A stretch of 64,000 bases of DNA, from assembly GCA_026874595.1 (NCBI GenBank), contig CM049307.1, positions 29,485,079 to 29,549,078 on the forward strand. The letters are read 5' to 3'. Below the pieces are notes generated by a model. The model had not been told where the DNA came from, made no database searches, and worked only from the letters and a program-made list of their open reading frames with translations. Every line of letters starts with the position of its first letter. Position 1 is the first letter of the stretch. The DNA comes from Sipunculus nudus. Lineage: Eukaryota; Annelida; Sipuncula; Golfingiida; Sipunculidae. Positions 36,780 to 49,852 of the stretch are shown one piece after another. Both the position numbers and the translations under genes were made by a program.

Positions 36780-38130
36780 GCATGTTACATCTTATGTTCC
36801 GACCATGCACCTTGGTCCTTGCGAGGAGCCGTCCGTACGTCCAGTGAATCTATCGCAGGTAAATTCCTACAACTGTGTTATTTAGTTAGCTTGCACAGAC
36901 ACCCAAAGTGAAATTACTGGTCCTGGTGACATGCCCCGGAATGCCGGCTTGAGTTCCACCATGGCCGCCAGACCATGTATCCACATACCGAGACACAGCG
37001 AGTAGAACTGCCTGTACGTTTATATACATTAGTTCACCATATTGATTTTCAGGCGAGTTTCCAAGTTGTATACCTGGCCGGTTGGGAACGTTAAAACCTG
37101 AAAGTAGGTGTGACTTTTCTCACTATGTGTTAGGAACAGATATGGCTGTCCTCAACACGGGAATCAAGGTACGGCCACTATACGGTTGTGGTCGAGTGGC
37201 ATTCAATATGACAATTTGGTGCATGGCTGGCTCCGCAATGGTTCACTAGCCTTCAAGTAAATATTCACTCACCTTTCTCTGCCTTCGTCATCTGGGCCAT
37301 GTTCGGCTTGAGTGATTCTACTTCGCAAACTTCCATCTGGAACGAAGCGGAGCGAAGTACACAAGTCTACGAACGGGGGAGTTCTCACTGCTTCTGTGCG
37401 AGATCAGCCAAGCGGCACAAAACTGCCGTCTTCACAATACGCGACCCGATTGTCCAAACTGGCAGCGTTTACAATGGCACCCTGAATACACACACCCAGG
37501 TGTAGGCCGTGGAAAAAAGCTCCAAATAGCATTACAAGAGTAATAGGCAGGTAAACCAGACACCGAGCGAGAATATGTGAGGGGCCTTGCAGTGACAGTC
37601 GTGGAAAAGTTACTGTGAACTCTAAAGTTGAGGAACGTCTACAAAACCGGGGATGTACCTTCACCCGCTGGTTAAGTAAATAAGGCACACAAAACAAATT
37701 AGGACATGGGATAAAGTTAGCGTGAGTGAACGGCCACTTCCACCCTCTCCCTTTATGGACCCACGGCTCTTATTTTGGTGCCATGCATATTAAGCGGGCC
37801 CGACTGAACATGCTTATTGGCTAACAAGCAAGGTCCTTTTGTTATGCAGAGTTCGCCCAAGTTTGGAAGCCGTAGTTGCACACACCTTTCACATGGCCCG
37901 GGAGCCCCATGCCGACTCGAGCGCTTTAAAGGCTCCCCATTCAGTGGGCATACTTCAACTAAATAATACCGCTCAGGTTTTCAGGGGGAAATAAAGGTCG
38001 CCATGTTGTGCCTATTTTTCTTAAATGACCCCCAGGACACAGACGTTTTGTCCGACGTCCGATTAAGTATCAATTCGGCCCCACAGGTAATACGTTGCCA
38101 TGGCGACTCAGGTGTGAAATACCGACTGCC
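36780..38130. other. Largest GC-balanced island, candidate regulatory cluster
   Basis: About 1.3 kb of unique sequence without microsatellites or recognised transposons. Open frames overlap in several phases and none shows family motifs. Composition and length suggest a cluster of constrained non-coding elements or an unrecognised exon. Confidence 0.35.
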
Positions 38131-40505
38131 ATTACATGGGTAAAAGTAAACGTGTGGCAAAAAATAACCGTAACACGCCTGGTGAAAAACACCAACACTG
38201 TAACCCTCTGGTGTTGAGAAGAGTGTTAAGTATAAGATATTTAAAATTCGGGTTCACTCTAAATGTGCATGCAAAACCATACGTGTGTATAAACACTCCG
38301 CATGTCTGTACACAGGACACTTCAGTCTGCGTGTCTATATAAACTCCAGAAATATAAACATATGAATGGCTATTGTAATATATGTGTTTATCGCGTTCAT
38401 AGGTCTCTCTTCACTTCGCGTCACCCACATATATAAACATGAGTCATGTATGTATTATGTATGTATCGCAATCACGTATATAACCTCACTTCGTTTCCAC
38501 AGACTGAAACGAAAGGTTCCTGAAGTTCCTTGAGCCAACTGATGGCCGCGAAGAAAGCGTATCTCCTTGATAAATGTATACATTTTATTGGACACCTTTG
38601 TCCCAGAAAATGTATATTGAGTATATCTTTGAAATGTTCCACATACTATGTTCAAGTACATAGTGCTTTTAGGACCAATTATAACATCAATGCAATGAAC
38701 CTTCCTTTGCTTCAAAAGCCTTTGATTTATACACCAAAGCACGCAAGCAAGCAGGCGTCGATGAGACTGGACGATTTTTCTTTTCACATCGTGATATGCA
38801 TACCGTATAGGTATAAAACTGCTCTGAACACGTGAAATAATAAATTTAGCCCTAGTTTAAGGGTGTTTTCCTCTGTTGGGACTGACACTGAGGCGCTCAT
38901 TAAAACCCCAGACATAATTTGAATATACGTCATTTTTCCAAGCCCGTAATTACTTCAAAGTGAATCATTGTTGCAGTACTGGTAACTAATCTTTAATACC
39001 TATAAGTACATACTCACCATGTAAACACTGACACACATACAGGTAATTGAATTATCCTGACACTTGCGGACCATCTAATTAAGTACTGAGAAACCTGAAA
39101 CACTGTTATAATTATATACATTTACACTAGTGTTATATAACGAAGTGTTAAGCGCCAAGGGAAATTGAAATATTAAATGTAAGCGCTTTACGTTGTTTTT
39201 GAATTATCAAAAAGGTGATGAACATGGTTCACTTCATCTCATTCGATAATTGCATAAGTTGTACCATTCTTCAATCTGATATACAAAGATGACTTGGTAA
39301 TCTTAACAGATAGAACTGGCAATATATATTGTTGATATTAACTTCTTTTGAAGGTTGCCACTTCATAAAAATCAACTGGGTAAACCAACACATACATACA
39401 TGTATATTCATATAGAACAACAAGTCAAGAGTGTTAATCAAGTATGACACTAATTAATGAATGGTCCAATCTCTTGAAGAATTCTTTAAATATTCTGAAA
39501 ATCTTATATAAAATTTAATATTAGACTAAACGACTTTCTTGTCGATTGTTTATGACTTAATCAAGAGCAAATCAACGTAGATAATTTTCCACTTTGGCAC
39601 TTTTTAGAATATTTATAGTACAATCGCCCAATCATGCAGCGACTGTTTAGCGTGATTGTTTATGCATATTACTGGTGTCTTGTGTATATCTCTTCTTTTA
39701 AATAGTAATCGGATAGACAGAGTGTCCGTCTCTATATAATACACAGGCTTACTAAGTAGGCTAGTAATCGGAGTGCCTGCGCGTAATTCATGCATTGGAA
39801 AATAATCATTCATATTATCTAGAAATAGATGGTCACTACATGGATGGAACGGACATCACACTGTTGTATATCTGTTTCGTCTCTCATTCTGCAGAAATCC
39901 GTGATAAAAGTGAGTCATTGTAAAACAGGAAATCTAAGGAACACAAATTAAATTAAACAGTCACCGTTAACAAGTTTCTGCAATAGATAATTTTCCAGAG
40001 TATGTTATTTCCACACACCCCTGAGAGATCGTTGGAGAGGTACCGTGGAGCCAACCTACAGGCAACCAATTTTCACCCTTTAATGGCCAATTCTTAAAAT
40101 TTTTCTTATATATACTGAAGAGTTCCGTATAAAATTAAAGAAATCATCTGTAATATACCTCAGTGCATGGACACACTAAAATTTATCCGATGATTCTCCT
40201 GTAAGCTGCTAAACATACCGAATCAGTTATAAAATAAACTGAATCCCATTGCTTCATGATGCATATATTGTGGCACATACTTTTCAGGTCATGGATCACA
40301 TCATATTTGCACACGCTGAATCTCATAATCAAAATAAGTGTGCATTGCTTGTTGGCCTTGAATTGGCACTGCGCATGGTATTTTGGTGTTCTTCTCACAA
40401 TACCTTAAGTGATCCCTTATATAATACATTTATGTATACAATAAACATTTTCTTAAGCTTCTAATTATGTGGTATAAACAGTTGCCTCACGCAGATTAAA
40501 AAACA
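38131..40505. other. AT-rich intergenic DNA
   Basis: Unique sequence with no exon, transposon or array recognised. Confidence 0.5.
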
Positions 40506-40507
40506 AG

Positions 40508-40826
40508 GGTGTTCCATGGTGCAGGTTTTGAAGACAGGGCTCAAAGGCGGGAGATTATGAGTTCGATCTCAGCGGAGGAACCATGAAAGCTTTTATGGTC
40601 GGTCAACATTTGCACCCACGATGAGAAAAATTGTACCTCACAGTAGTGTTTCATTCACAAACGAGTGCGCCTTTCGGGTGCTCTTTGTTGTTCTGACCCA
40701 GCAGTGTGGAAGATGGCACGCCAAAGACCCACCTAAATGGAATTCTGCAGGTGTATAAATTGTACTATTTAGCTGAGCTTGCATTCAAAATGGAGCTGGT
40801 TACCTTCGAACCCCCCCCCCCCCCCC
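40508..40826 (+). mobile_element. Candidate tRNA-derived SINE
   Basis: A B-box-like AGTTCGATCTC lies at 40560-40570. An A-box-like TGGTGCAGGTTTTG lies about 43 bp upstream (40517), the spacing of a tRNA-type RNA polymerase III promoter. A ~250-bp unrelated body follows and ends in a 16-C run then poly-A (40811-40838). No second copy is in the window and no target duplication could be set. Confidence 0.4.
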
Positions 40827-40838
40827 AAAAAAAAAAAT

Positions 40839-41695
40839 AAATAATAAAAAGTTTTAAGAGTAATTATGGAAATTATGTGACTGCCATTCAGTGCATCCTT
40901 GCTTAATGTTAAAAAAAATACCTAATTTCAAGACAGTTTGCTCGGAAATAATCAAATTGAGATATGAGTACGGGTGCTTAATAAGGACTTTATGAGCTGT
41001 TTATAAAAAACTGTAAGACAAAGCATGTTAATTATAAGGATAAGAATGTCATTCATCATGTTGGGCGGTTTCTTCAGCTGACTTATGACGCCAACGTCAC
41101 TTGCAGAGCGACGCAGGCTGGATTCAATATTTACATTTCTTTGTGCTGAGGTTTTATGGTTTACCAAGTACCGAGTGGTTGACATAAGGATGGGTATTGC
41201 CAATAATATTCAGGGGAAACTGACTTCTCTGTGTCCGTGAGGGATCGTAGAGAATAAATGTGTCTTATTCGGGGCTTACGTGCCACCGGAATACAGAGTC
41301 TGGCCTTACAACTTTCTTGAAGCTGTGTAACAAGTGTCCATTAACCTGCATAAGTCCCACTTCTTGTCAACCTGAGAAACCTCAGATATGTGTATGAAAA
41401 GCAAAGAATCTATTTAGATGTATAGTACAGCACTGCTTTAATGGACCCGTGTTTGTTGGATTTTCACGTGTACACATGTACGGACAACAGCAGAAATAAA
41501 TCAGGGGGAACACATACCCCTGCCAATATTCGATTTGCACCCAGATTGCCTCTTTATTTAACTGAATCAACTAATTGCATCATGCAGCCCCACCTGTATC
41601 AAACAATATTTCTCCACCAGGTATCACGACATGTTTCTATTCCTTGCATAAAATGATTCATACATAAACATGTTCTTTGCTTCAACATTTCGATT
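40839..41695. other. Intergenic DNA
   Basis: No gene recognised. 41040-41330 is GC-balanced and unique. Confidence 0.45.
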
Positions 41696-41699
41696 ACGA

Positions 41700-42910
41700 T
41701 GAACTCGTCCGATTGTCCGCCCGACGCAACTTTCAGATTTTTTTAAATGTTATCAGGGCTTAAGTTTTATCTTTGGCCCATCCGACTAAGCTCTCAGAGC
41801 TTTTTTTTACTTATATTTTACTCATCTCACTAAATGTTTTAGATTCATCCTTTTCTTCACTTCATCTGACTCAATTGTAAAGGCTCTTCCTTGTTTTTAG
41901 CCACAGATTCTTTCATACCTTTTACCGTTTTAATTCTAATTTTTTCCCTAATTTTATTTTGTTCGTCCGACTCAACTCCCAGATTCTTTCTGATCTTTTA
42001 TCATTCTGAATCCGTTTTTTTTTCTCATCCTTATCTTTTGCCAGCTCGATCCAACTCTCAGATTCTTCCTCTTCATTTGCCCACTCGACCCAACTCTTAG
42101 ATTCTTCCTTATCTTTGGCCCGCTTGTCCTAGCTCTCAGATATTCCAATACATATCTTTTGCCCACCCGACTCAACTGCCTGATTCATCCCTATCTTTTG
42201 CCCGCTCGACACAACTCTCGGATTCTTCCTTATTTTTTGTCCATCCGACTAAACTCAGATTCTTGGGTTGTCTTTTGTTCATCCGACTAAACTCTCAGAT
42301 TCTTAGTTATCTTTTGTCCATCCGACGAAACCCCCAGATTGTTATTTATCTTTTATCTATCCGACGAAACTCTCAGATTTGTTCTTATCTTTTGCCCGCC
42401 CGACACAATTCTTGGATTCTTCCTAATCATTTGTCCATCCGACTAAACTCATATTCCTAGTTATCTTTTGTCCATCCGACTAATCTCTCAGATTGTTAGT
42501 TAATTTTTATACATCCGACGAAACTCTCAGATTTGTTCTTATCTTTTGTCCATCCGACTAAACTCTGAGATTCTTAGTTACTTTTTGTCTTTCCGACTGA
42601 ACTCATATTCTTAGTTATCTTTTGTTCATCCGACGAAACTCTAACATTCTTAGTTATCTTTTGTCCATCCGATTAATCTATCAGATTCTTAGTTATCTTT
42701 AGTTATCTTTTGTCCATCCGATTAAAATGTCAGATTCTTAGTTATCTTTTGTCCATCCGATTAAACTCTCAGATTCATATATAGTTTTCTTTTGGACATC
42801 CGACTTGATTTTCAGAATCTTCCTGAACCTTTGTTCATACGACTTAACTCTTAGATTCTTCCTCATCTTTTGTCCATGCGACCAAACTCCTAGATTCATG
42901 TTAATATTTT
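41700..42910. repeat. Minisatellite, 39-bp unit, about 30 degenerate copies
   Basis: The unit reads CTTTTGTCCATCCGAC, TAAACTCTCAGATTC, TTAGTTAT. Copies on the left side carry TTGCCCGCTCGAC variants, those on the right TTGTCCATCCGAC, so the array has sub-families. Because 39 is a multiple of three, several frames show a 13-residue repeat, but stops interrupt all of them. Confidence 0.93.
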
Positions 42911-43139
42911 GCCACTTGACGGAAGAAATTTAAACGGCTTTATTTTATTAAGCTTGCACCTCTCTACATCATTACCTTGACCTCCATGCATCCAGGTATA
43001 TTTTCAGTTACATATGAAGACGACCAACGATTCGAACGAATAAATGGACTAACAAACAGACAGGACAGACCGCCATGGTGAAACTATCACATATGTACCT
43101 GACTTCTTTGTCAGGGGTAAACATAAAACACAAACAGCC

Positions 43140-43560
43140 TTCAGCACTTAATGGTATATACCAGGCTCCTGATGCTGGTCTGTATTGAGTCCATCATCCT
43201 CGGGTTCTCCGGGCCCTGTCATTAAAGTCCGAGAGTAGCATCCTTTGTGTGCGTTTTTTCCACCCCAGGGCTCGGGGCCGGGTTATTTCAATCGTGAGTT
43301 AAATGGATGTTTTACACTTCACTCGGGCTGACCAGCAATTCAACAGGACTAAAATTACAGCGGCTCGCCGAGCAATTACCATTTACCTCGCTTTGGGCTA
43401 TATGCTCCCATCTTACCTTTCTAGCTGACCCCAGAGTTTCAATAGATCACTGCAAGATGGGAACCCGCTATTACAAAACATTAATGCAAAGGAATATGAA
43501 TATAAATGATCGATTATCAAAGGGCTGCATGCGCACCTGCCTAGTGCAATTGTAGTAACA
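43140..43560. other. GC-balanced island between two minisatellites
   Basis: Unique block, no repeats, an 82-codon plus frame without recognisable motifs. Candidate regulatory DNA. Confidence 0.3.
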
Positions 43561-43884
43561 TAAATATGCTACCACTCGGGGTTTGCCGTGTGAAATTACC
43601 TTTTTCAAAAGTCTTCATATTTTCAGTATGACTTTGCGGAATAGGGACTCTAACCGAATATACTGACCTAGACGGATTTGAAATTCGTCGTATACGTTTC
43701 AAGATGCATGATCCAAATACGTTGGTAAGCAGACCTTACAGAGAATTTATTATAATAATTAACAGCAGTTTCTGTTAAATCATTATTTACAGAGATTCTT
43801 CTAACGGGTAAATTAAAGTAAAAAAAGGGGATTCAACAAAGGAGCTTGCACTAATCTGTCGTGTTGTAAAACATTCACAAAAGC

Positions 43885-44740
43885 CCTCTTCCTTCTGTTA
43901 AGGGGGCTTATCCTGAGTCAGCCTCACGGAACCCTCCTATTGTTAAATGGTTAAATACAACATCAGGCCTCACGGAACACACCTGATGTTAAATGGTCTA
44001 ATACTAAAACAGCCCTCATGGAACACTTCCTGATGTTAAATTGCCTAATCCTAAACCAGCCTTCACGGAAGGCTCCTGATGTTAAATGGTTTTATCCCAA
44101 TTCAGCCTCACGGAACACTCCTGCAGGTGATAAGTGATCAAATCCTTCGTCAGCCCTAACGCAAAATTTCTGGTGATACGTAGTAAAATTCTATATCAGC
44201 CCTCATGTACGGAACACTCCTGATGTTAAATCATCAATCCTTAATCCGCGCTACGGTACAGTCCTGATGAAAAGTGATCAAATGCTTCGTCGGCCCACGA
44301 TCTAACTTTCTGACGTTAACAGATAAAATCCTGAATCAGCCCTAATGCACGGAAAACTCCTGATGTTAAATCATCTTATCCTAAATCCACGTTACGGAAC
44401 ATTCCTGATGATAAGTGATCAAATCCTAAGTCGGCCCTCGCGCAACATTTCTAAAGCTAAGTGATAAAATCCTAAATCAGCCTTAATGGAACAACCCTGA
44501 TGTTAATTGATCTAATCCTAAACCAGCCCTCACGGAAGGCCCCTGATGTTAAATGATTTGATCCCAATTCAACTACACGGAACACTCCTGCTGTTAAATG
44601 ATCTAATCCTAAATCAGTCTTTCGGAACACTCATGATGGTAAGTGATCAAATCCTTGGTCAGACCTTACGCAACATTTCTGATGAAAAGTGATAAAATCC
44701 TTAAACAGCCTACAAGGAACAACCCTGATATAAGGATGTT
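43885..44740. repeat. Minisatellite, ~46-bp unit, about 18 degenerate copies
   Basis: The unit reads CAGCCCTCACGGAACACTCC, TGATGTTAAATG, ATCTAATCCTAAAT. Two alternating variants (TGATGTTAAATG versus TGATGATAAGTG, and TCACGGAACA versus TAACGCAACA) suggest a higher-order repeat. Confidence 0.92.
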
Positions 44741-46005
44741 TCTGATGCTGCAAAAGCCTAAAGGTGCCCAGCTGTATATACATATGTTATGTAAATTGAA
44801 TGATCAGATTTTTAAGCATGCACATTTTTACACACTCAAATCTGGAGGACCTTACATGTGGGTAAAGCAAAACAGAAAAGCTTCATCTTGCGTTGAATTA
44901 AAGGAACGGTTCCAAGGTTAAACTGAAGAAGTAACTGCATTGTTTTCTATTTAAACAAATGTTTCGCCGTGAGTTTTGCTTTTGTCTGAAGTTATTACAT
45001 CCTCTGGAGTATCCACCAAGAGCTCAAGTCGTTGTCTGGGTGTATAACCTGTATATTCTTGGGTTTACAAAACAGTGAACCCGGAAATTATAGGAGCTCT
45101 CATGTCCCAGTGTATATTCTCTGCGGGTTAGTGTACCAATCTAAAGGTACAGGTATGTCTGTGGTCTTGGATGGCTGCTCAAGCACATATATATAAACAT
45201 CCCGTTCTGTAGAAGAATCCTAAGGTCATGGACTTGTACCGTTGCTCAATAGCTGCTTGCTGAGCCAGAACAGAGCTAATAAAAAGCGCGTGGACGACTT
45301 GAAGATAAACGCAAGTCGCGCGACACCATGAAAACTTAGCCACGTGCCAGGTTCACAACAGTTGTTATCATGTTGTTAAAGGAACTTGTTTGGTGACAAC
45401 CAGAGAACAACTTTGATAACGAGAAGGAAATATGTTTAACAATTAGCGTATAACTTGAGTCAAACAACCTGAGAACTACCACGTAAATCTTTACTCATAA
45501 TTTTTAAATTCAGGAAATTGTATTAGGATTTTTAAAGTTTGGGAACTGCTTTCTGAAAACATTCACATCCATACAGATGAGATGTTTGCCCCTTCTGTTT
45601 AATCACGTAAGTACAATGTGACTGCGTACACGCCTTTGTTGACTAAAGTTTTTGTGGTTTATCTGTCAGTAATAAAGGGGAGCGTCATACCACTTGGGTC
45701 CTATACACATACTTCAGAACGGTCAAACTGTTTAAGTAGAACCACGAGTTTCCTGATGCTGATTTTGTTTTCACTTTTTTTGATGTACGTAACTCAAAAG
45801 TAACTCCAAGTAATTCCAATAATATGATGGTCACAGACGATCTGTGTGCATCCCTCGTGCACGGGGAAGTTAGTTAACTTTACAGGTTGGAGTTTATTAT
45901 GTTGCACAGCGCGTTTTCAGCAAACAGGATCACAATTACGTCACGGAAGTTGGTAAAAGTGAAATATATGAAATAAATTAATACAATTTACAGTACTCAC
46001 TGTCT
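44741..46005. other. Intergenic DNA
   Basis: No gene or repeat recognised. Confidence 0.45.
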
Positions 46006-46440
46006 GGAGTTTGTAGCAGGTGGCCCGCGGTAGCCATTTATTGTGTTTTTTTCCGGAGAAACGTGAAAGTCACAGAAGCAGACGACACAGCAGTAGACGA
46101 CAACCACGGACAAGTGTAACAATTGCAGAGGGAGAAGATGTTATTGGTCACACCTGAGTGATCACTCCGCCAGTGACAGAGACTAATGGGGGTGGATCTG
46201 GCATACCCATCTACCCACGGGAGAGGCGCTTTCTGATGCTCCCTTCATTTTGTTACATGTTTGCTTAGAAAAGCCAAATTGTAACGCACGTCAGTTTGGG
46301 GGAGGGTTCGGCCTGTTTGAAGTCTCCAATCTTCTCCTAGTCGGAATGTCCTCCCGATATTGCTCAGGTCGTAAAACCACGCGCACGCGTTATCTTATAA
46401 GGCACCTAGAGGAATCAAAGAAACACACACTGTATATAAA
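46006..46440. other. GC-balanced island
   Basis: Unique, no repeats. Contains GCGCACGCGTTATC and a CACCTGAGTGATCACTC motif. No exon supported. 46441-46990 is AT-rich. Confidence 0.3.
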
Positions 46441-46994
46441 CCAAAGGCTGAAAATTAGCTTTAGTTCTTCTGCAATCTTTTGTGAATTAATTTGAGCGAT
46501 CTTTGTATTTGTATACACTAATCGAGTGTTTTCTCATACAGCTTAGTTTTAATGTTTTTAATTTTATATACTTCAATTACTATCTTATTTATATACGTAG
46601 TACATGCATTTGGCTATTTTCTTAAGTAACTTAAACATATAATGTAGTTTTAGACACTCATGTTAACAATATGACAGGAATAGCCGATCAAGAATTTAGC
46701 TATTATTGAAGGCAGTGACCATGATAATAAGCCGAAAGAATGTGATTCTCATTACAGAAAAAAAAAATATGAATATAAAACTTTAGCAAAAATTAAAGCC
46801 CGAATGCGGGGTTTAGTTTAAATGTTACATTTATTGTCAAAATCCATTTTTACGTTTTACCATTACGTTTAATTAATTGATTTTATGTGATAATTCAGGC
46901 CTTTGATCCAAGGTACACTTAAATATATTTGTATGTTTTAGTTAAACCCGAACCTGAACTATCAATCGAGGTCCTGACGTCAGATAAGAGTAAC

Positions 46995-47860
46995 AAAAGA
47001 GAGAGAGAGCCAGATCTGACAGAATTAGTTCGACAGATGGACTCCTGCATTCTGTAGTGATGGCTCAGGTGAACTGCGTTAGGTTTTTATGAGTAAACCA
47101 GGTCGTGGCAGGTATTTTGGTCCTGAAGTCAGGCATTAAACATGTCATTAAACGCCGCGCAGGCAGTCTGTGAAAGAAGATTCCAGCGATTCGCTCACGA
47201 TTTTCGCATGATCGGAGCTGTCACTGAGATCATAGTGCCAATACCAGAGCTTATTGTAGGGCAGATATCAACCTAGTACTTTCATTGTGTTCCCCCTTCC
47301 TCAGCCCAAAGTCCCCAGCAGCACAAACCCAGGTATACACATAGACTGAATTACGTGCATCTGAGTGAGAAAAAAATATTGTGAGCGCTATGAAGTTCAC
47401 AAATACAATGGACCACATATAAATCTCCATACATAGCCGGGTTTATTATCTTAATACAATACTTGAGAGGGCAGATAGATACAATGAGTATTATTCAGCA
47501 GAGAAATGCACTGTAATTGGGCCGTGTATTGCTAGATGCCGTGAGCGGGGGATCGCGCACACCCTTTTCCCAGCCATGCCGCAGATTCTGGTGCGAATTG
47601 GCCGGCAATTTTGTATACAAACAGCACCGCATTAGCGGAGGACCGCACCGTGAGAGACGCATCGTTAATCATACACTCATTGTCTCAGCTGACGTATAAT
47701 ATACCTTCCGTGGCACCTTGTGCTTGTAGAAATGTACATTGGGTCAGGGGTCAACAGGTTAACGACTCTGGGTGCTGTAATCTTCTTTAAGATGTCCTCC
47801 AATTACCGCCGGGCGGAGCTGGGAATCAAATTTAGATTCGCTCAATGACACTGCTAACAT
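46995..47860. other. GC-balanced island, candidate regulatory cluster
   Basis: Unique block with a short (GA)n at about 46998-47010 and a GC-rich core at 47510-47700. Overlapping open frames lack motifs. 47861-48685 is AT-rich with nothing recognised. Confidence 0.3.
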
Positions 47861-48688
47861 TAAAAATACCTATATATAAAAGCAGTTTCACTGGCTGACC
47901 TTACATTAGTGAAGAATGCATGATTTATGTGGTTCATGAGAGTGGTCAATTCACTTATGAAGTAAAGCAAACTTGCTTGACAGGAATGACTACAAAATGT
48001 ATTAATTGACCACTCTGATACGCCACAAATCTTTGCTGGAATCTTTTGTGTATTTATAATGCCTTATGTTTACATAAAGTGTCAAAATTTTAAAATGAAC
48101 TACTCAATCCTCACACATAATCTCGCTCAATTTGCGCTATTTCGAAAGTTTCACAAAATTCTGATTATAAAAGGTTAACATTCAGATAACAAAAGAGCGA
48201 AATAGTGAAGGTAAAAGCACTTTAATTACCAATATCAAAATCGAATTGTAAGGGGACCATATCACCAAGAATCGGTCTGATAATCGGTCTGATAAACAAA
48301 GACGAAGGACCTCATGACTTCCAAGTAATACATAGAGAATAACGCTATAATTAATTATAAATATGAAACATGTTTTTGAGAAAGCTTTGGATGTTGTGGA
48401 GAATGACCGGTCTTCAGAGCAAAAAGCATCAACAACATGTATGAAAACTCAGACATTAATATGAAAGCTGAAATATAGAATCATCTTACAGGAAAATATC
48501 TGGGGGATGTTAAATGTGTTTCTAAAGACAGCTTAATTCCCAGTTAATGTGATAGAGAGTTTAGCATCGTGTCTCCTAATTTTCACCAGGACACCACTAG
48601 ATAATTATGCAGCAAAAACAAATTGTTTCTATAAAAAATGAGTCATATAACCATAATCTCGCTTGCTAGCCTTGAAATAGTCTTGAAA

Positions 48689-48794
<106 letters not shown>

Positions 48795-48994
48795 GAGCAA
48801 CAATGGACCTGTATTTCGCTCATGTTCCATCGGGTTGTCGTATTTGTTGGCGAAAGAAAGCGACATCTCGTGGCTAAACGTGAAACTGAAAGATCTCGGC
48901 CAATGGGAATTTACTGTTCGATGTCTTTCAGCTTATAAAGATAACTGCTGCCGCTTGAACCAAGTTGCCACAGTGCCAAAGTGTGATTTTTTTT

Positions 48995-49204
48995 ACATTT
49001 AGATGTTTTATCATTTATATATAGGTAAAACTAAGGCACTGATAACATTTAAAGAGAAGCCCATTTGATAAAACTCAAGGGACCTCTTAAATCTGACCTT
49101 TTATTATAATCAGGTTGTTCCCACATTGTCCTTTTTTGTCCATATATGGAAATAGACTCACTTAAAATTGCCATGTTATACATATATTTTTTTCGGTTTG
49201 TTCA
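48995..49204 (+). repeat. ~200-bp direct repeat, copy 1 (LINE 3' junction)
   Basis: Matches 55669-55865 in the same orientation from ACATTTRGATG to CGTTTGTTCA, sharing AAGGCACTGATAACATTT, AAGCCCATTTGATAAAA and TTTTGTCCATATATGGAAAT. By eye about 85% identical with a few indels. It abuts the A-rich 3' tail of the minus-strand LINE. Confidence 0.92.
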
Positions 49205-49353
49205 TTTTTATTCTTTTTTTTTTCTTTTTATTATCGTCTCAGCTTTCATGTATAATTTAAAACTTTTTTTTCGTTTTCATCATTGACGACATTTGTAGAT
49301 GATTCACATGTACAAATATATCCATAGAAATATATCTATACATAAATATACAC

Positions 49354-49543
49354 ACATGCTAATATTAACTCTTGACTGTACCCATACTGTGTACGGACAT
49401 GGGTCGAAACCTTTATATACATGTATATACATATACACACATATATATAAATACATACACAATTATGCAAACACACTAATATTAACTCTTGATTTCACCC
49501 ACATTATGTACGAAAATGGATCGAAACCTTTATATACTTCCGA

Positions 49544-49587
<44 letters not shown>
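49354..49587. repeat. Tandem duplication (~117-bp period) and (TA)n in the LINE 3' UTR
   Basis: CTAATATTAACTCTTGA and TCGAAACCTTTATATA each occur twice (near 49360/49476 and 49406/49520), followed by about 20 TA units at 49547-49587. Confidence 0.88.
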
Positions 49588-49588
<1 letters not shown>

Positions 49589-49852
49589 GCAAATGTGTAT
49601 GCATCTCCCTAAATTCGCATTATTATTTCTGGTTACCAGGATACTCTACATTTCATTATCGATAACCTACAAAAGATATGAATCCATGTCCTCAAGACTT
49701 TAATTATATCAATAAAAAAACTTTTATTAATGTATTTTACAATAGATTAATAAATTTGGGGGGCCTTACAGGGTCCTATTTTAAAAGATTTTTTATATTC
49801 TCATGAATTTTTGCCCATTTATTATCGTAAACCGTTTCTTTCCCCAGTTTTC

